A stretch of 29,769 bases of DNA from Euplotes aediculatus (taxonomy: Eukaryota; Ciliophora; Spirotrichea; Euplotida; Euplotidae). The stretch lies in the NCBI GenBank assembly GCA_030463445.1, contig JAQGFW010019982.1:1-29769 (forward strand), written 5' to 3'. Positions 10,993-21,229 of the stretch are shown here, one piece after another; positions within the stretch are counted from its first letter, which is position 1, and each line of letters begins with the position of its first letter. A program made the translations under genes and the position numbers. The notes beneath the pieces are model-generated. The model was given only the letters and a program-made list of their open reading frames with translations, was not told the origin of the DNA and did no database searches.

Positions 10993-11778
10993 TTATTTAT
11001 TGAATAAAACGAGTAATTTCTTTATATTCATACCTTTATCAGCAATCCATGCAGAGTAGAGTTCATCAAATTTTGAATTTAAAAAGCAGACTTCTTTATG
11101 TAAATCATTCATACCCTTCAAATCTTCCTTCATTTTCTCTATTTCATATTGCAGCAGGTAATTTTCTTGCTCAAGTCCATCTCTAACAAAATCCATGTCC
11201 TTCGATTCCTCTTTTTTGACTTGTTTGCTATATTGGATGCCTAATCAGAAAATGAGATTTACTTTTTTCATCTAAAAATCACATTATTACGATCAAACGT
11301 CTACAATATATGTGCTTTGAGTCTTTAAACATCTTGACAAAATGAGGCAAGATGTCAACCCTAAAGTTTTGATACATTTAATACATGCATTTCTCTTGCC
11401 TGTATTTTATCTGCTATAAAGTGTTTAAAACTTCGGACCGATCTTTGTATTCACTTTGATGCTTAAGATTTATGACTCAATTACCTAGATTGCATAGCAA
11501 TTGTCTATCAGGCTGTCTAAATTTCTTATATTCAGGCATGTAGCCTTAAAAGTCAAAGTTCTTCTCCGCAAATGATATTATCTCTTTAACCATCAAGCAT
11601 TCTATTTGAATCACATTGTAAGGCTTCAGTTCATCTGTGGTAACACACTAAATATATATTATAATCTTCAACTATTTACCAAATTCTTCCCAGTAAGAAT
11701 ACCCATGATGTACTGGTGATTGGACAGCTCAATTGGTGGAAGATACAGCTTACCATCTGTTACAAGTAAGCGGTTCAT
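10993..11778 (-). CDS. Spliced gene, 243-residue protein, unknown function
   Basis: Three minus-strand exons: 11778-11680, 11647-11263 and 11240-10993. ATG at 11776-11778; TAA at 10993-10995, after which the DNA turns AT-only. The two introns are 32 and 22 nt, both GT-AG, and exon phases match exactly (33 codons; 128 codons plus one base; two bases plus 81 codons and stop). Exon 2 needs TAA at residues 67 and 123 and TAG at 111 as Gln, and TGA at 90 and 156 as Trp. Fragments: LYLPPIELSNHQYIMGILTG; FDFQGYMPEYKKFRQPDRQL; NFRVDILPHFVKMFKDSK. Residues 178-225 (DGLEQENYLLQYEIEKMK onward) look like a coiled coil. I do not recognise the family. The alternative is a decaying gene with five nonsense codons, but no residue or phase is otherwise broken. 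It is divergent from the neighbouring transposase and might belong to the same element. Confidence 0.65.
11241..11262 (-). other. 22-nt intron
   Basis: On the minus strand it begins GTAAATCTC and ends CTGATTAG. Removal joins exon 2 to the frame of exon 3 and completes a Ser codon. Without it the downstream 80-codon frame, which is free of all stops, cannot be reached. Confidence 0.65.
11648..11679 (-). other. 32-nt intron
   Basis: On the minus strand it begins GTAAATAG and ends ATATTTAG. It sits between the codons for ...LTGKNL and CVTTDELKPY in phase 0, and its AT content is far above that of the flanking exons. Confidence 0.65.
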
Positions 11779-11819
11779 TTCCTTCTTAGATTTCTCTTTC
11801 AATCCTCACAATTTGATTT

Positions 11820-12216
11820 TTAGAATTTCACTATATTCAATTAATTAAATTTATCATTTATTATTTCACCGATTTTATATACTTTTAAATACTAATTATT
11901 CATCAGAAAAATAATTTATCAGTAATTATTTTATTGGTTTTAAAAATAACATATGTTAAATATAATTAACTTTAGTCTAGAATCAATTCTAAATGTTGTT
12001 TTAATTATTGGCTATAGTAATTCCAGATTTTGACAATTTATTTTTTAAATTTGTATTGATTAAACTCAGCCAATTAGATTATTTTACTACCTTTTCGCCA
12101 GAAATTAAAAATATCATACGTAACTTTTAAATCTATTAAAACCCTGTTAATACCAAAAAATTAAATTTTTTATGTATAAATAGTTCGAAATTGAGGAAAA
12201 CAAATAGTTATACTAC
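11820..12216. other. AT-rich divergent intergenic spacer
   Basis: Lies between the 5' ends of the minus-strand spliced gene and transposase remnant 1. It is AT-only and would hold both promoters. I looked for terminal inverted repeats of the transposon here and after 13600 and could not find a matching pair. Confidence 0.45.
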
Positions 12217-13600
12217 GAATGTTGCTACGATCTACTTTAGAGAACCGATTGATCTAAAATTTCCACCCAAAGAAGAGCTTTAGTGGAACTAAAGTTCAAA
12301 TACGTGAGCAAGGTGAATGAGACAAACAGAATATTTGATGTGATAAAGTCAACAAAGCGACTTTCAGACTCTACTATACGCAGCAATCTCAACCTCAATG
12401 AGAGAAATGACACTGGGACTACATACGATGCCAAAGTTATTGACTTGAGGGTCAAAATTATTGAGATTAAGTGGAGTCATTTAGGTAAGTTTTGACAGCT
12501 AAGCAATCAGCTTACAACTAAATATGCATAGATGAACCTAAATTCGTGGCGCGCCTAGTTAGTAATTCACCTCAGACGAAGAATTGCAATTGATAAAAAT
12601 GGATTATCAAGAAGTCAATTATCAACTATCAATTGAGATACCATGGTCTCAGTAAAAGATATATGATCCCACTTTCAACTGCAAGAACATTGCAAGAAGA
12701 GTTAAAGCATTCCGAACTAAGAGAACTTGAAGATTAGGCTGCAAAATATTGAAAGCATAGGTTTCACAATATTCTCAAAGAATTTGATGAGCTATTTTTG
12801 AACACTAATAGTACCTCTTTTACTTTTAGAGACATTAGTTGAAGGATCAAAAATGAATTTGATATTTCTGTCTTAGCTCAAACGATAAGATTATTGGTGA
12901 AAAAGGATTTTTAAAAGATGATACAAGAAAGGATCCTCACGACCGATAAACCTTAATCAATATCGAATTGGTCTCATCAGAAATGTTTTCAGAGCTGAAT
13001 TTATAAACATTATTGATTCAAATTATTTATTCATCAGCATTGATGAGGTTTCATTTTCTTACGGGACGAAGCATGATAGATCTTGGCTCAAGAGTGGAAT
13101 ATCATGTGAAATAAAGAACTAAGAATTCAGAAGATCAACAACTATGATATTTGGTATCATATTAATTGAAAATGGCTAGCCTCGCCTCGTACTTCTAAAA
13201 ATAATTCAATAACATTTATGCGGAATCTTCACAGTTTGATAAAGTGGATCTATTGTGATTTGGAGGCTGATTTAAATAATGTTGTACTTATGATAGATAA
13301 TTGATCAATTCATAAGAAAAACCAATAATAGACTATCTGGATGGCACAGGATGAATTACCGTATATATTCCAGCCTATACACCACCGTTTTCACCAGTTG
13401 AGCTAATCTTTCATCAAATAAAGAGTTATCTTTGAAAGCAAAGCAGAGATTTCTTTATTAATTTCGAAGGAATTGATGGAGAAAGAAGCATCAGAGAGGC
13501 GCTGAGCACTTTGAGAAAAGACCAAATAAAAAAGCAATTTATGCATTGATTTTCAGAGATTCATTCATCTTAATTGAGCACGCTCTAACGTAAATAAGAT
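12217..13600 (+). pseudogene. Tc1/mariner-type transposase remnant 1
   Basis: DDE transposase of the Tc1/mariner (IS630) superfamily. N-terminal helix-turn-helix-like block at about 12310-12400 (STKRLSDSTIRSNLNLN), then a second one (TFRDIS..RIKNEFDISVLAQ). Catalytic blocks: first Asp in LFISIDEVSF (GAT at 13042); second Asp in VVLMIDN followed by TGA and SIHKKN (GAT at 13296); Glu in YIPAYTPPFSPVELIF (GAG at 13400). The spacings, about 85 and 34 residues, fit a D,D34E enzyme. The blocks lie in different frames, with changes near 12485, 12950, 13195 and 13335; the first may be a tiny intron. TAA/TAG fall at plausible Gln positions and several TGA are in frame. The other frame changes suggest decay. 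No terminal inverted repeats found. It is divergent from the spliced minus-strand gene. Confidence 0.75.
12485..12510 (+). other. Candidate 26-nt intron in transposase 1
   Basis: Follows ...TTTAG with a consensus-like GTAAGT donor and ends AATCAG; an internal GACAG at 12498 would give 14 nt with the same phase effect. Either removal moves the N-terminal frame into the frame carrying the second helix-turn-helix block. Confidence 0.45.
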
Positions 13601-14840
13601 TTAAAACGATTAACCTCTTTAATATACGACAAGTTCCAATAAAAAATTAATAGTAGTATATTTGAATTTTAAGAATAAAATATAATAAATCTAAGTGTTG
13701 TTCAATGTAAAATAAGAAAAGAAAGTTTATATCTTTAAAAAATTTAAACCTAAAGTATTTAAAAGGTTAAAAATTTAATAATTAAAGATTAATGATGCAA
13801 AAAATTAAAAAGGTAAGCATTAAACTAGTTTATATGAGTTAAAAGGAGAAATTCTAGATTAAAAAAAGATTCTAACTTTTATTTTGTAAGACTTTAATAG
13901 GTTGATAAGTAGGTGTCAATATAATAAGATGCATAATTTAGTAATATTATTTAGAAGGATTCATGTCTTAATCAAATATCCATAAATAATTTATTAACTA
14001 AAAAGTAATACCAATAATAAATTTTAAACATAAAATTGTATAATAGCCAATCAACAACTAAAGAAATTTTTACTTATATATCTATTTGAAATAGATTTGA
14101 AGTGAAAATTATGTAAAAAGTACAAATAACTAGCCTGTATTGAGAAGTATTGCTAATAGACTACTAAAGTATAAATTTGGAAATTACAAAGCTTCTTATT
14201 TATAAATTTATAAAATGAGATATATGAGATAGGTCTAAACAATTAATGTTCAAAGATTACTATTTAATTTCAATAATTAGAAAATTTCCAATTTTCAAGT
14301 TAATGATAATAAAAAAAATTAACATATAAGCAAATAAAAGTTAAAATAAAGTCAAAAATTATTACTATTTTGAATTAAGTATATTTATTACATACAAAGA
14401 TCTAAAATAAGAATTGGATATACATAAATTTAATCAAAATTGTTAAAATTTCTAAAGAAAATTTGTAATTTTTGAAAAGAATTAATTGTAATCTCAAAAT
14501 GCTGTAAAAAAATGTCGTGGAGTTCACTAATAATAATATATATACATGTAAATGAATACAGTGATAATTAGAATTTGAATGTTTAGAGTAAGAAATTAAT
14601 AATTATGAAATTTAATATACTAAAATTAAAACTAATATTAGGGTATTGTTTATTAAAATTATTATACAGAATTAATAACAAAAATTGGAAAAAATTGAAT
14701 CTAGAGAATAGATAAAGAAATGGATTGAATGTTTAAATTGATTAAGTCTTTAGATAAATAAAATTTAAGATTTAATGTAAAGAAAATAGGCATCATTTGA
14801 CTCATAATAAAGAATATTGATGAACATTTTGAAAAAAAAG

Positions 14841-14871
14841 GAAACCATCTTGAAATAAAATTTAAAATCAA
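14841..14871 (+). repeat. 31-bp direct repeat, copy 1
   Basis: Starts GAAACCATCTTGAAATAAAA and ends AAATCAA. Two more copies start at 14954 and 15070. The 25 bases after copies 1 and 3 are also alike (CAATTTGCAGATTACTGATC against CAATATGAGAATTAGTGACC), so the original unit was longer. Confidence 0.85.
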
Positions 14872-14953
14872 TTTGCAGATTACTGATCTATGTAAAAAAT
14901 AAATAAATAATTCACATAAATTTATAAAAATTAGAAGCACAAAATACAAACAT

Positions 14954-14984
14954 GAAACCTTCTTGAAATAAAATTTAAAATCAA
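14954..14984 (+). repeat. 31-bp direct repeat, copy 2
   Basis: One mismatch to copy 1 (CCTTCT for CCATCT). Starts 113 bp after copy 1. Confidence 0.85.
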
Positions 14985-15069
14985 AAAATTTAAGAGTATT
15001 GAACTACAATAATATTACTATTTATCAATCAGAAATATTAAAGATCAATGAAGATCTTATCTAAAATTT

Positions 15070-15100
15070 GAAACCATCTTGAAATAAAATTTAAAATCAA
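15070..15100 (+). repeat. 31-bp direct repeat, copy 3
   Basis: Identical to copy 1 and 116 bp after copy 2. The intervals between copies are dissimilar AT-rich DNA of 82-85 bp. Confidence 0.85.
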
Positions 15101-15218
15101 TATGAGAATTAGTGACCTATAGATATTTAAATATTATAAGTACTAATTTATTTGTAATTGTTAATTTAAAAATTAGTGTAAATGTATTAATTTAATATCT
15201 AGATAGTTTAAGCTTAAC

Positions 15219-15229
15219 CTTAAGACCAG
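15219..15229 (+). repeat. Dispersed short motif CTTAAGACCAG
   Basis: Fourth copy of the CTWAAGWCCAG word, one base changed, followed by GTGTTG in AT-only DNA. Confidence 0.5.
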
Positions 15230-16445
15230 GTGTTGTTTAAATAAACATGTTACTTTTTTTGCTTTAAATTACAAATTTGTCCTAATTGGACACTAATAAG
15301 AATTAACTTAAACCTATTATTTTCTAATTGTTACTTAAAATTACTACTAATTTTAATCTTTATCAACTACATATTAATTGAAGTTTAATATGGAATCTGT
15401 AATTTAGTAATATTACCAAAATTAAAGAGTTGAATTAATCAAAAAATATTAGTAAAAAATTTAATGATTATTAATCAAAAAAATTTAATATTTAGCATTA
15501 ATATTGAAATTAACTTATTAAAACTAATTAACTAATTTAATAGTAAAAGATAAATATACCTTTTAATATAATAAGGAAATTAGTCATTCATGTTAATATT
15601 TTTTTAAGGAGATTATTAACTCCTAATGAATTTAATACAATTTATAATATTATTAAAATGGAATTATGAGAATAAAATTATTGAAAAAAGTAAATAAATA
15701 TTCTAATTAATAGAATTCTTAAAAAGATGAAATTGGAAATATGCTTACTGAAAATTGTATTAATTAAAATTAAAGTTGAATTTATAAATTATGTGAAATA
15801 ATTAGTAAAGAATAAAAGAGATTAATGATTGTCTAATTAAAAAATAAATAAATATATAAGTATTTATAACAAAAAAAAACAATGTTTACTTTAGAAGTAT
15901 GAGTTCATTAAGGAGTAACCAATAAACAAGTAAATAAAGAAGTTTCTAAAAATGTAGGAATTTGGCTGCATACTGTTCTTGAATCATTTCAATCTAAGTA
16001 ATTTGAACTAAATTCAATTATTAAAAATTGGAAGATATTTATTCAGTAGAAGAAATAAAATATTCATAGTTGGAAGTATTAAAATTTTAGAATACAAGAA
16101 AATCTATTGAAGAATAAAAACTTCATTACTGGATAAGAGTAGAGGTTTCTAACTCAAAATTATTAAATATAAACGTGATATATTAAATAATAAGTCTAGA
16201 TTAGTTAAAAATTATAATAAAAAAGCAAGTAATAAAAGAAAAAAAAAACACAAGTAAATGAAGAAATATAATAATCTATTAGAAAAAAATTAAGTGTAAT
16301 TTATTAACTAATATTAAATTAGAATTTTTTACTTATAAAATGAAAATAACTTTGAAAGTACCAAAACTTAAAATAAGTAAAATAAAGTATTAATTTATGT
16401 ATATTAAACGAGGAAAGTTAATTAATTGAATATGTAATTAATTAA

Positions 16446-18240
16446 GATGAAGCTTCTGAAGAAACAATTGAAAAACAGATTAGTAAGATATAATTACCAA
16501 TAATAGTAATTAATCTAAAAAGAAATTATTAAATCAGTAGTACTAGTTACTGATGTTGTTAGTACTAGTTGAGATCAAAAATTAATAAACGTAGATTTGA
16601 TGTGAACTGTGAACATAAAAACAAACATGAGATTAGTTAATTCATTAATAATGGAAAAATTGAATGAGATTAGCCAAAATGGAAGAAAAAAAAGCATGTT
16701 GAAAATGTAATTATTAACATATGACTACGAAAAATAATAATAAAATTTAATATATGAAGATAAAAATATTTAAAAAAAAAATTAAGGACTTTAGACTGAA
16801 GGAAAATAAAAGAAAATTTCAAAAAAAAATAATCAAATTATGAACTAAATGAATGAAATATAACAAAAGAAATGAATAAATTGTACATGTTGGTTGATGA
16901 AATAACAAATATTTAGAATCTAACTATTGTAAAAATTTGTAAAGATTGAGATTAAATATAATACAAGAAGTAATAATAATTAACAAAATATGTTGTAGAT
17001 GCACAAGACAATGAAAAAGAAGTAATTATTTCAAAGAAATCAAATAAAAAATGTATGTAGCCAAAAAATTGAACCATGAATAAGTAAATTTAAATCAGAT
17101 TTAGAATTTTGGTGAAAATAGTGCATATGATAAAAAAAATCATCAAATGTATATACGTTAATGAAGTATATTGATAGTGAAAAAATAGAATCTTGAATAA
17201 CAATATAACGTATTATGTATTTTGATTGATAAATGTTCAACTAATGAAGAAAAAAAAAATACAATGATGAATCATCTAGGAAATATAATAAGAATCAAAA
17301 ATAAAATACATATTAGTCGTTATGATATACTTGATTGTGTTATTATAGATGTAATTAAAAAAATAAATTTGAGGAGTGTAAATAGGTTAAAATTGTAAGA
17401 TTATTTAAGTAATAAAATCAATAAATTAATGTAAGTAGTTGATCCTTAACAGAGAAATGAATTATTAATCAAATGAAAAAAAATTGAAAGGAAGGTTATA
17501 TTGATTAATAGAGTTGAAAATAAAAATGTAAAATGAAAATAAAGAAAAAATAAATTCATATTGAATTGCAGATGATATTGTAAAGCGAAAATTGAAAAAG
17601 GAAATAAGTAAAACCAAAATAGTAAATAATGATAATAAAAAATAGTGAAGTTAAAGAAATAATTGTAAATAGAATAGTAAGTCATTTTTAAATAATAAAA
17701 ATTAAATTACAATTTAGAAAAATAAAATTAGCAATTGAAAATTTGTTAACAATTCTTCTAAATAAACTAGAAATAAATATTGAATTAGAGAATGATATGA
17801 AGAAGATTAGAGAGAAAGTAAAAATAATGAATAATCAAACTAATCATATTTATTACCTAAGAAAAATTGTTCAAAATCAATTTTTATATCGCTTTGATAG
17901 AGTAGTTATTTCCAAAATGAATCAAAAGTTAAGAGGTGATTTGGATGAATATGAAATCGTAAGACATGAAGAATGAGAGTAAAATGAATATCTTAAAAAA
18001 TTTATCAAATGTTAATTAATGAATAGAAAAGTAAAAAAGGAGTAAGTAAAAATGACTAATAAAAAATTTATCGAAGTAAAAAGATTAAATAGTGTGAAAC
18101 TATTAAATGTATTTGGTTTATGTTAGTAAAAAGTTAGAAACATATATATATATAGAAAGTGTGAATTTGTATATCTGAAAAAAATGATATTTTTTAATAT
18201 TAAATGGACAAATTTATATTTTTGTTTAATAAAAAAAAAG
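16446..18240 (+). CDS. Long Lys/Asn-rich coding-like tract, unrecognised
   Basis: Three consecutive plus-strand frames look coding. From 16446 to about 17249: DEASEETIEKQISKIQ, KLYMLVDEITNIQNLTIVK, YVVDAQDNEKEVIISKK. From 17261 to about 17620: MMNHLGNIIRIKNKIH, SRYDILDCVIIDVIKKINL. From about 17640: NSEVKEIIVNRIVSHF, then LEINIELENDMKKIREKVK and FDRVVISKMNQKLRGDLDEY. The last part is open even in the standard code over 17743-17976, where the standard ORF ends at a TGA; with TGA as Trp it goes on as HEEWEQNEYLKKF for about 80 codons more. The first change coincides with a ten-A run (17250-17259). The 17780-17830 part is coiled-coil-like. Confidence is good for 17700-18060 and low for the rest. 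Confidence 0.45.
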
Positions 18241-18519
18241 AAAAAAAACGCAATGTGCAGAATCATAATATTATATAGATTTATTAAGATTTAATAAATA
18301 AAACAAAGATTAAGGTTAGATTGCGATATATAAAAACAAATTTTTATCATTGCTTACATGGATTAGATATAGAAATTTAATAAAGAGTGAACAAGTAGCA
18401 AAAGGTCCATCAACCATTGAAAATATGAAGAACTAGAAACAAGTATAAATGAATTTATTGTGCCATGGATTTACAATGATTGGAATGAAAATAAAACATA
18501 TTTTAATTAGTTAAAGATG

Positions 18520-19640
18520 ATAGTGTTTATGGTAAAAGTATCAATGAATAAATTGACTCGTTAAGTATAAGGAATAGATATAGAGGTCGAAAGCAAAGAT
18601 AATCGGATGAAAAAAAAATACAAACTCACTTCGAGGTTAATTATATGAACTTGTATTGACGTTGAAGACAAAAAGAAATATCATTCAAACTCTGTATTCC
18701 TTTTAGAACAATAATGGCTTATATAGCGGAGTTTAAGGAGTGCATGAAAAGAAGATCAGGCATAAATTGCAGATTTTAGTAGATAGTAAAAACAAGTAAG
18801 TAGGATCACGAAGATTATATTGGACAAGTAATCAAATACCATGATGACTCTATAATGACCCATGAAAATATGAAGCAGAAGCTGTAGAAAGAATTTCAAG
18901 AAATGGAGGAAATATAAGTATCGACAATAAGAAGATATGTTAAAGGTAGCTTAGATATGTTATATGAAAAAGTTTTAAACAGTTGGAGTTTAAATGTTAA
19001 AAGAAAATATGATGAAAATGTTTAGATAAACCTTTGTAATTAATAAACTTCTAAAGGTGGAAATCAAATTTATCGTTTGAGATGAATTAACTATTTCAAT
19101 GAAAAACTTCAAGTATTAAGGATGGTCAAGAAAATAAGTATAGGCAATATGAAAGAAGAAGTCGGATTGTTTAAGTGGTATATTAATGGTTGCTCTATAA
19201 AAATATAATTACTAATGAATGTTTTGGCACAAATAAAACAATTTAATACTGGAGCGTTTATAAGATTACTTTCATAAATTAAAAGAGAATATTTCCCAAA
19301 TGAATAATAAAAGAAGATAGATCATATTTTACTGAGATAATACTATAATTCATAAAAATAAACTAATCAACAACTTTTGATGAAATCAGCAGATTCGAGT
19401 TTTATTTATAACTAGAAAATCTCATAGGATGAAACAAGTGCAAGGATTATTTGCTTGCCTGAAGTATAAACTATGGTCAGTAAAAAAATATGAAGGTAAA
19501 GAAGGTTTATTTAGTGTAGTTTCAACTTTAGAATTTTGAAACTAAGTTCTATTCAGAAAGCTTACTACGATGTTAGAACGATTCATCCCTCGTAGTTTAT
19601 CAATTGATGAAAAGAAGAGAATCTACAAGTTGTTTTGTTT
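18520..19640 (+). pseudogene. Tc1/mariner-type transposase 2, catalytic Glu replaced by Gln
   Basis: Frame 0 from about 18520 to 19015 gives the paired helix-turn-helix DNA-binding region: RQKEISFKLCIPFRTIMAYI, then DSIMTHENMKQKLQKEFQEM and VSTIRRYVKGSLDMLYEKV. Frame 1 from about 19010 to 19640 gives the catalytic domain: KFIVWDELTISMKNFKYQGW (first Asp, GAT 19081), IIFYWDNTIIHKNKLINNF (second Asp, GAT 19336), IRVLFITRKSHRMKQVQGLF. In the last block the position of the third acid is CAA (19441), giving Q where NPVE is expected, 35 codons after the second Asp. The spacing of 85 and 35 codons matches remnant 1. TAA/TAG as Gln and TGA as Trp are needed throughout; in both Asp blocks a TGA directly precedes the catalytic GAT. 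One +1 frame change near 19015. The lost Glu and degraded YSPxxNP block argue it is inactive. Confidence 0.75.
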
Positions 19641-19689
19641 TTTCTTTCTAACCAAAAATAAATAATAAAGATCAATTGAGATGCTTTTT

Positions 19690-20740
19690 GAATTAACTTA
19701 AAACATTTTATCTTTTAATTTAAAATCGCATTTCTATCTTATTATTTGCAAATACATTTAATATTAGTAATGATGTTTTTGAAACATTTTCTAAATGTCA
19801 ATTAATAGAGACAATAAAGCAACTTAAAACATATCAGTAAAATGAAATAAGAAATGTATTTAGTCTATTTTTAGTTGTAAATTTAATTAAAATAAAATTG
19901 GAGGAATTTCAAAAATTGAGAATGAAAAAGATTAAGTACAAATTTAGATCCAAGATGAATCTATATAAAATTTTGACACATCAAAGAAATAGGTGATATT
20001 GATCATAATTGTTTATACTGGACATTATTTTATTCAGACTTACAGCAATTACCCTCTACAATATTTGAAAGATTTACTAGAAGACGAAAAGATGGTAAAC
20101 GAGGAAGAGATGAGATTAAAATATAGGGATTGAAAATATTTATAAGCTTTCATGGATGAATGTTCAAAATTACCCAGAAATTGAAGTAAAGATAACGTAT
20201 CATGAATTAGCTGATGACGATATTGTTTTCAAAATTTATTCAAAACTAGAGATCCGACTATCTACAAGACAAAAATTTATCCATAAAGTCATTAGATCCA
20301 TATATCGAGAGCAATTGTATAAGCTGATTTCCAAAGCAAATGAGATCAGGAGTATCACTAACGACGATTGTGATGAATAATTAATAGAAATTGCTGCTGA
20401 GATTGAATGAGTCGTGATGCTTTTCATTAAGGGTGCCTAAATTTAATTTTTTATTTTTAGCAAAGGCAGGAAGAACACTTCATTTACTTAAGAAGAATGT
20501 CAAGGGATAGGAAAACAAAAAGCAACAAGAAAGTATCATGCTAACTATGAAACTTTTTTGGAAGCGAATGCAAATGAAAAGGTTCTAATGAAACTTTCTT
20601 AAATTATAGGAAGTTTAAAGGAATGTGCAAAGAGAAATGAAGAGGACAAGAAAATTGATTCAATTATCGAAGATGAAGTAAAGACTCCATCGAAGAAAAG
20701 TAAGAGAATCAATAAGTGTTATTGTCTTTCTTCGTAATAA
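19690..20740 (+). CDS. Unrecognised gene downstream of transposase 2, with +1 frame changes
   Basis: Four consecutive blocks join into one coherent protein. Frame 2: ISNDVFETFSKCQLIETIKQ and EEFQKLRMKKIKYKFRSKMN, to about 19985. Frame 0: KEIGDIDHNCLYWTLFYSDL. Frame 1: LLEDEKMVNEEEMRLKYRDW and KYLQAFMDECSKLP. Frame 2 again from about 20176: EIEVKITYHELADDDIVFKI, REQLYKLISKANEIRSITND, then NYETFLEANANEKVLMKLS and SIIEDEVKTPSKKSKRINK. Every change is +1, and two fall exactly after in-frame TTA CCC (20049 and 20170). Gln is written by both CAR and TAR. The segment 20156-20380 is open even in the standard code. Two TAA at 20735-20740 may be the stop, but the same frame stays open into the octapeptide repeat beyond. 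No domain recognised. It lies about 50 bp after the transposase on the same strand and may be its partner gene. Confidence 0.6.
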
Positions 20741-20885
20741 GCTTGGTAGCTCTCTTATCTTTGTTGTGATATTATATTATACTTATTGGGATCACTTAAG
20801 AATGATCATAAATCAATTGAAAAATAGCGGTATAAAATAATTGAACTGAATATATGACTATTGTGTGTAAAATGATAAGACTGAA

Positions 20886-21178
20886 GACTAGGGATAAATT
20901 ACATTCATGATATACCTGCTGTAGTAATAAACAGTTATCCTAATGAGGTAAATGTCTGAAGACCGAATAAGTTTTAAATGTTAATGCCTAGCATTTTTTG
21001 ATGTTTTTGCCTAGATGAAGGAAAATACTGAAGGCCTAGAGTGTTTTATTACGAAAGCCCTAGGAGTGAAAAATGGATTATGCCTAAGTGAACATGAATA
21101 TGAAGGCCTAGTGAGTTAAAATTGAAAAGTCCTAAGGAAATTTTTACTGATATGCCTAGATTAAATAAGAGAAGTAAT
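20886..21178 (+). repeat. 24-bp minisatellite, about 12 units, reads as an octapeptide repeat
   Basis: The core GCCTAG or a near variant recurs at 20986, 21009, 21034, 21058, 21082, 21106, 21130 and 21154, that is at 23, 25, 24, 24, 24, 24 and 24 bp. Weaker units precede it at about 20914, 20938 and 20962. A common extended form is TGAAGGCCTAG. In the same frame as the preceding gene the CCT of each core is Pro, giving Pro every eighth residue: (W)RPNKF.., SPRSEKWI, MPKWTWIW, RPSELKLK, SPKEIFTD, MPRLNKRS. This reading needs eight or so TGA codons as sense. It is therefore either a C-terminal repeat domain of the upstream gene or a non-coding minisatellite. Confidence 0.8.
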
Positions 21179-21229
21179 CCTATTGACTTAAAGTGGATAG
21201 TAATTAAAAATATTATTTAGAATTAAAAA

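Larger units (their letters stand above)
13620..16440. other. AT-rich DNA with one small repeat cluster
   Basis: A long AT-only stretch. It contains three copies of a 31-bp repeat (14841-15100) and the dispersed motif at 15219. The minus-strand stop-free run over 14701-14949 is low-complexity and overlaps the repeats, so I do not call it a gene. Confidence 0.5.

Noticed and set aside
14701-14949. Minus-strand stop-free run of about 80 codons
   Set aside because: Low-complexity hydrophobic translation, overlapping the 31-bp repeat; judged a composition effect.
14841-15100. CRISPR-like array
   Set aside because: Only three repeats, spacers of 82-85 bp that are too long, AT-only sequence and no cas genes; the host is eukaryotic.
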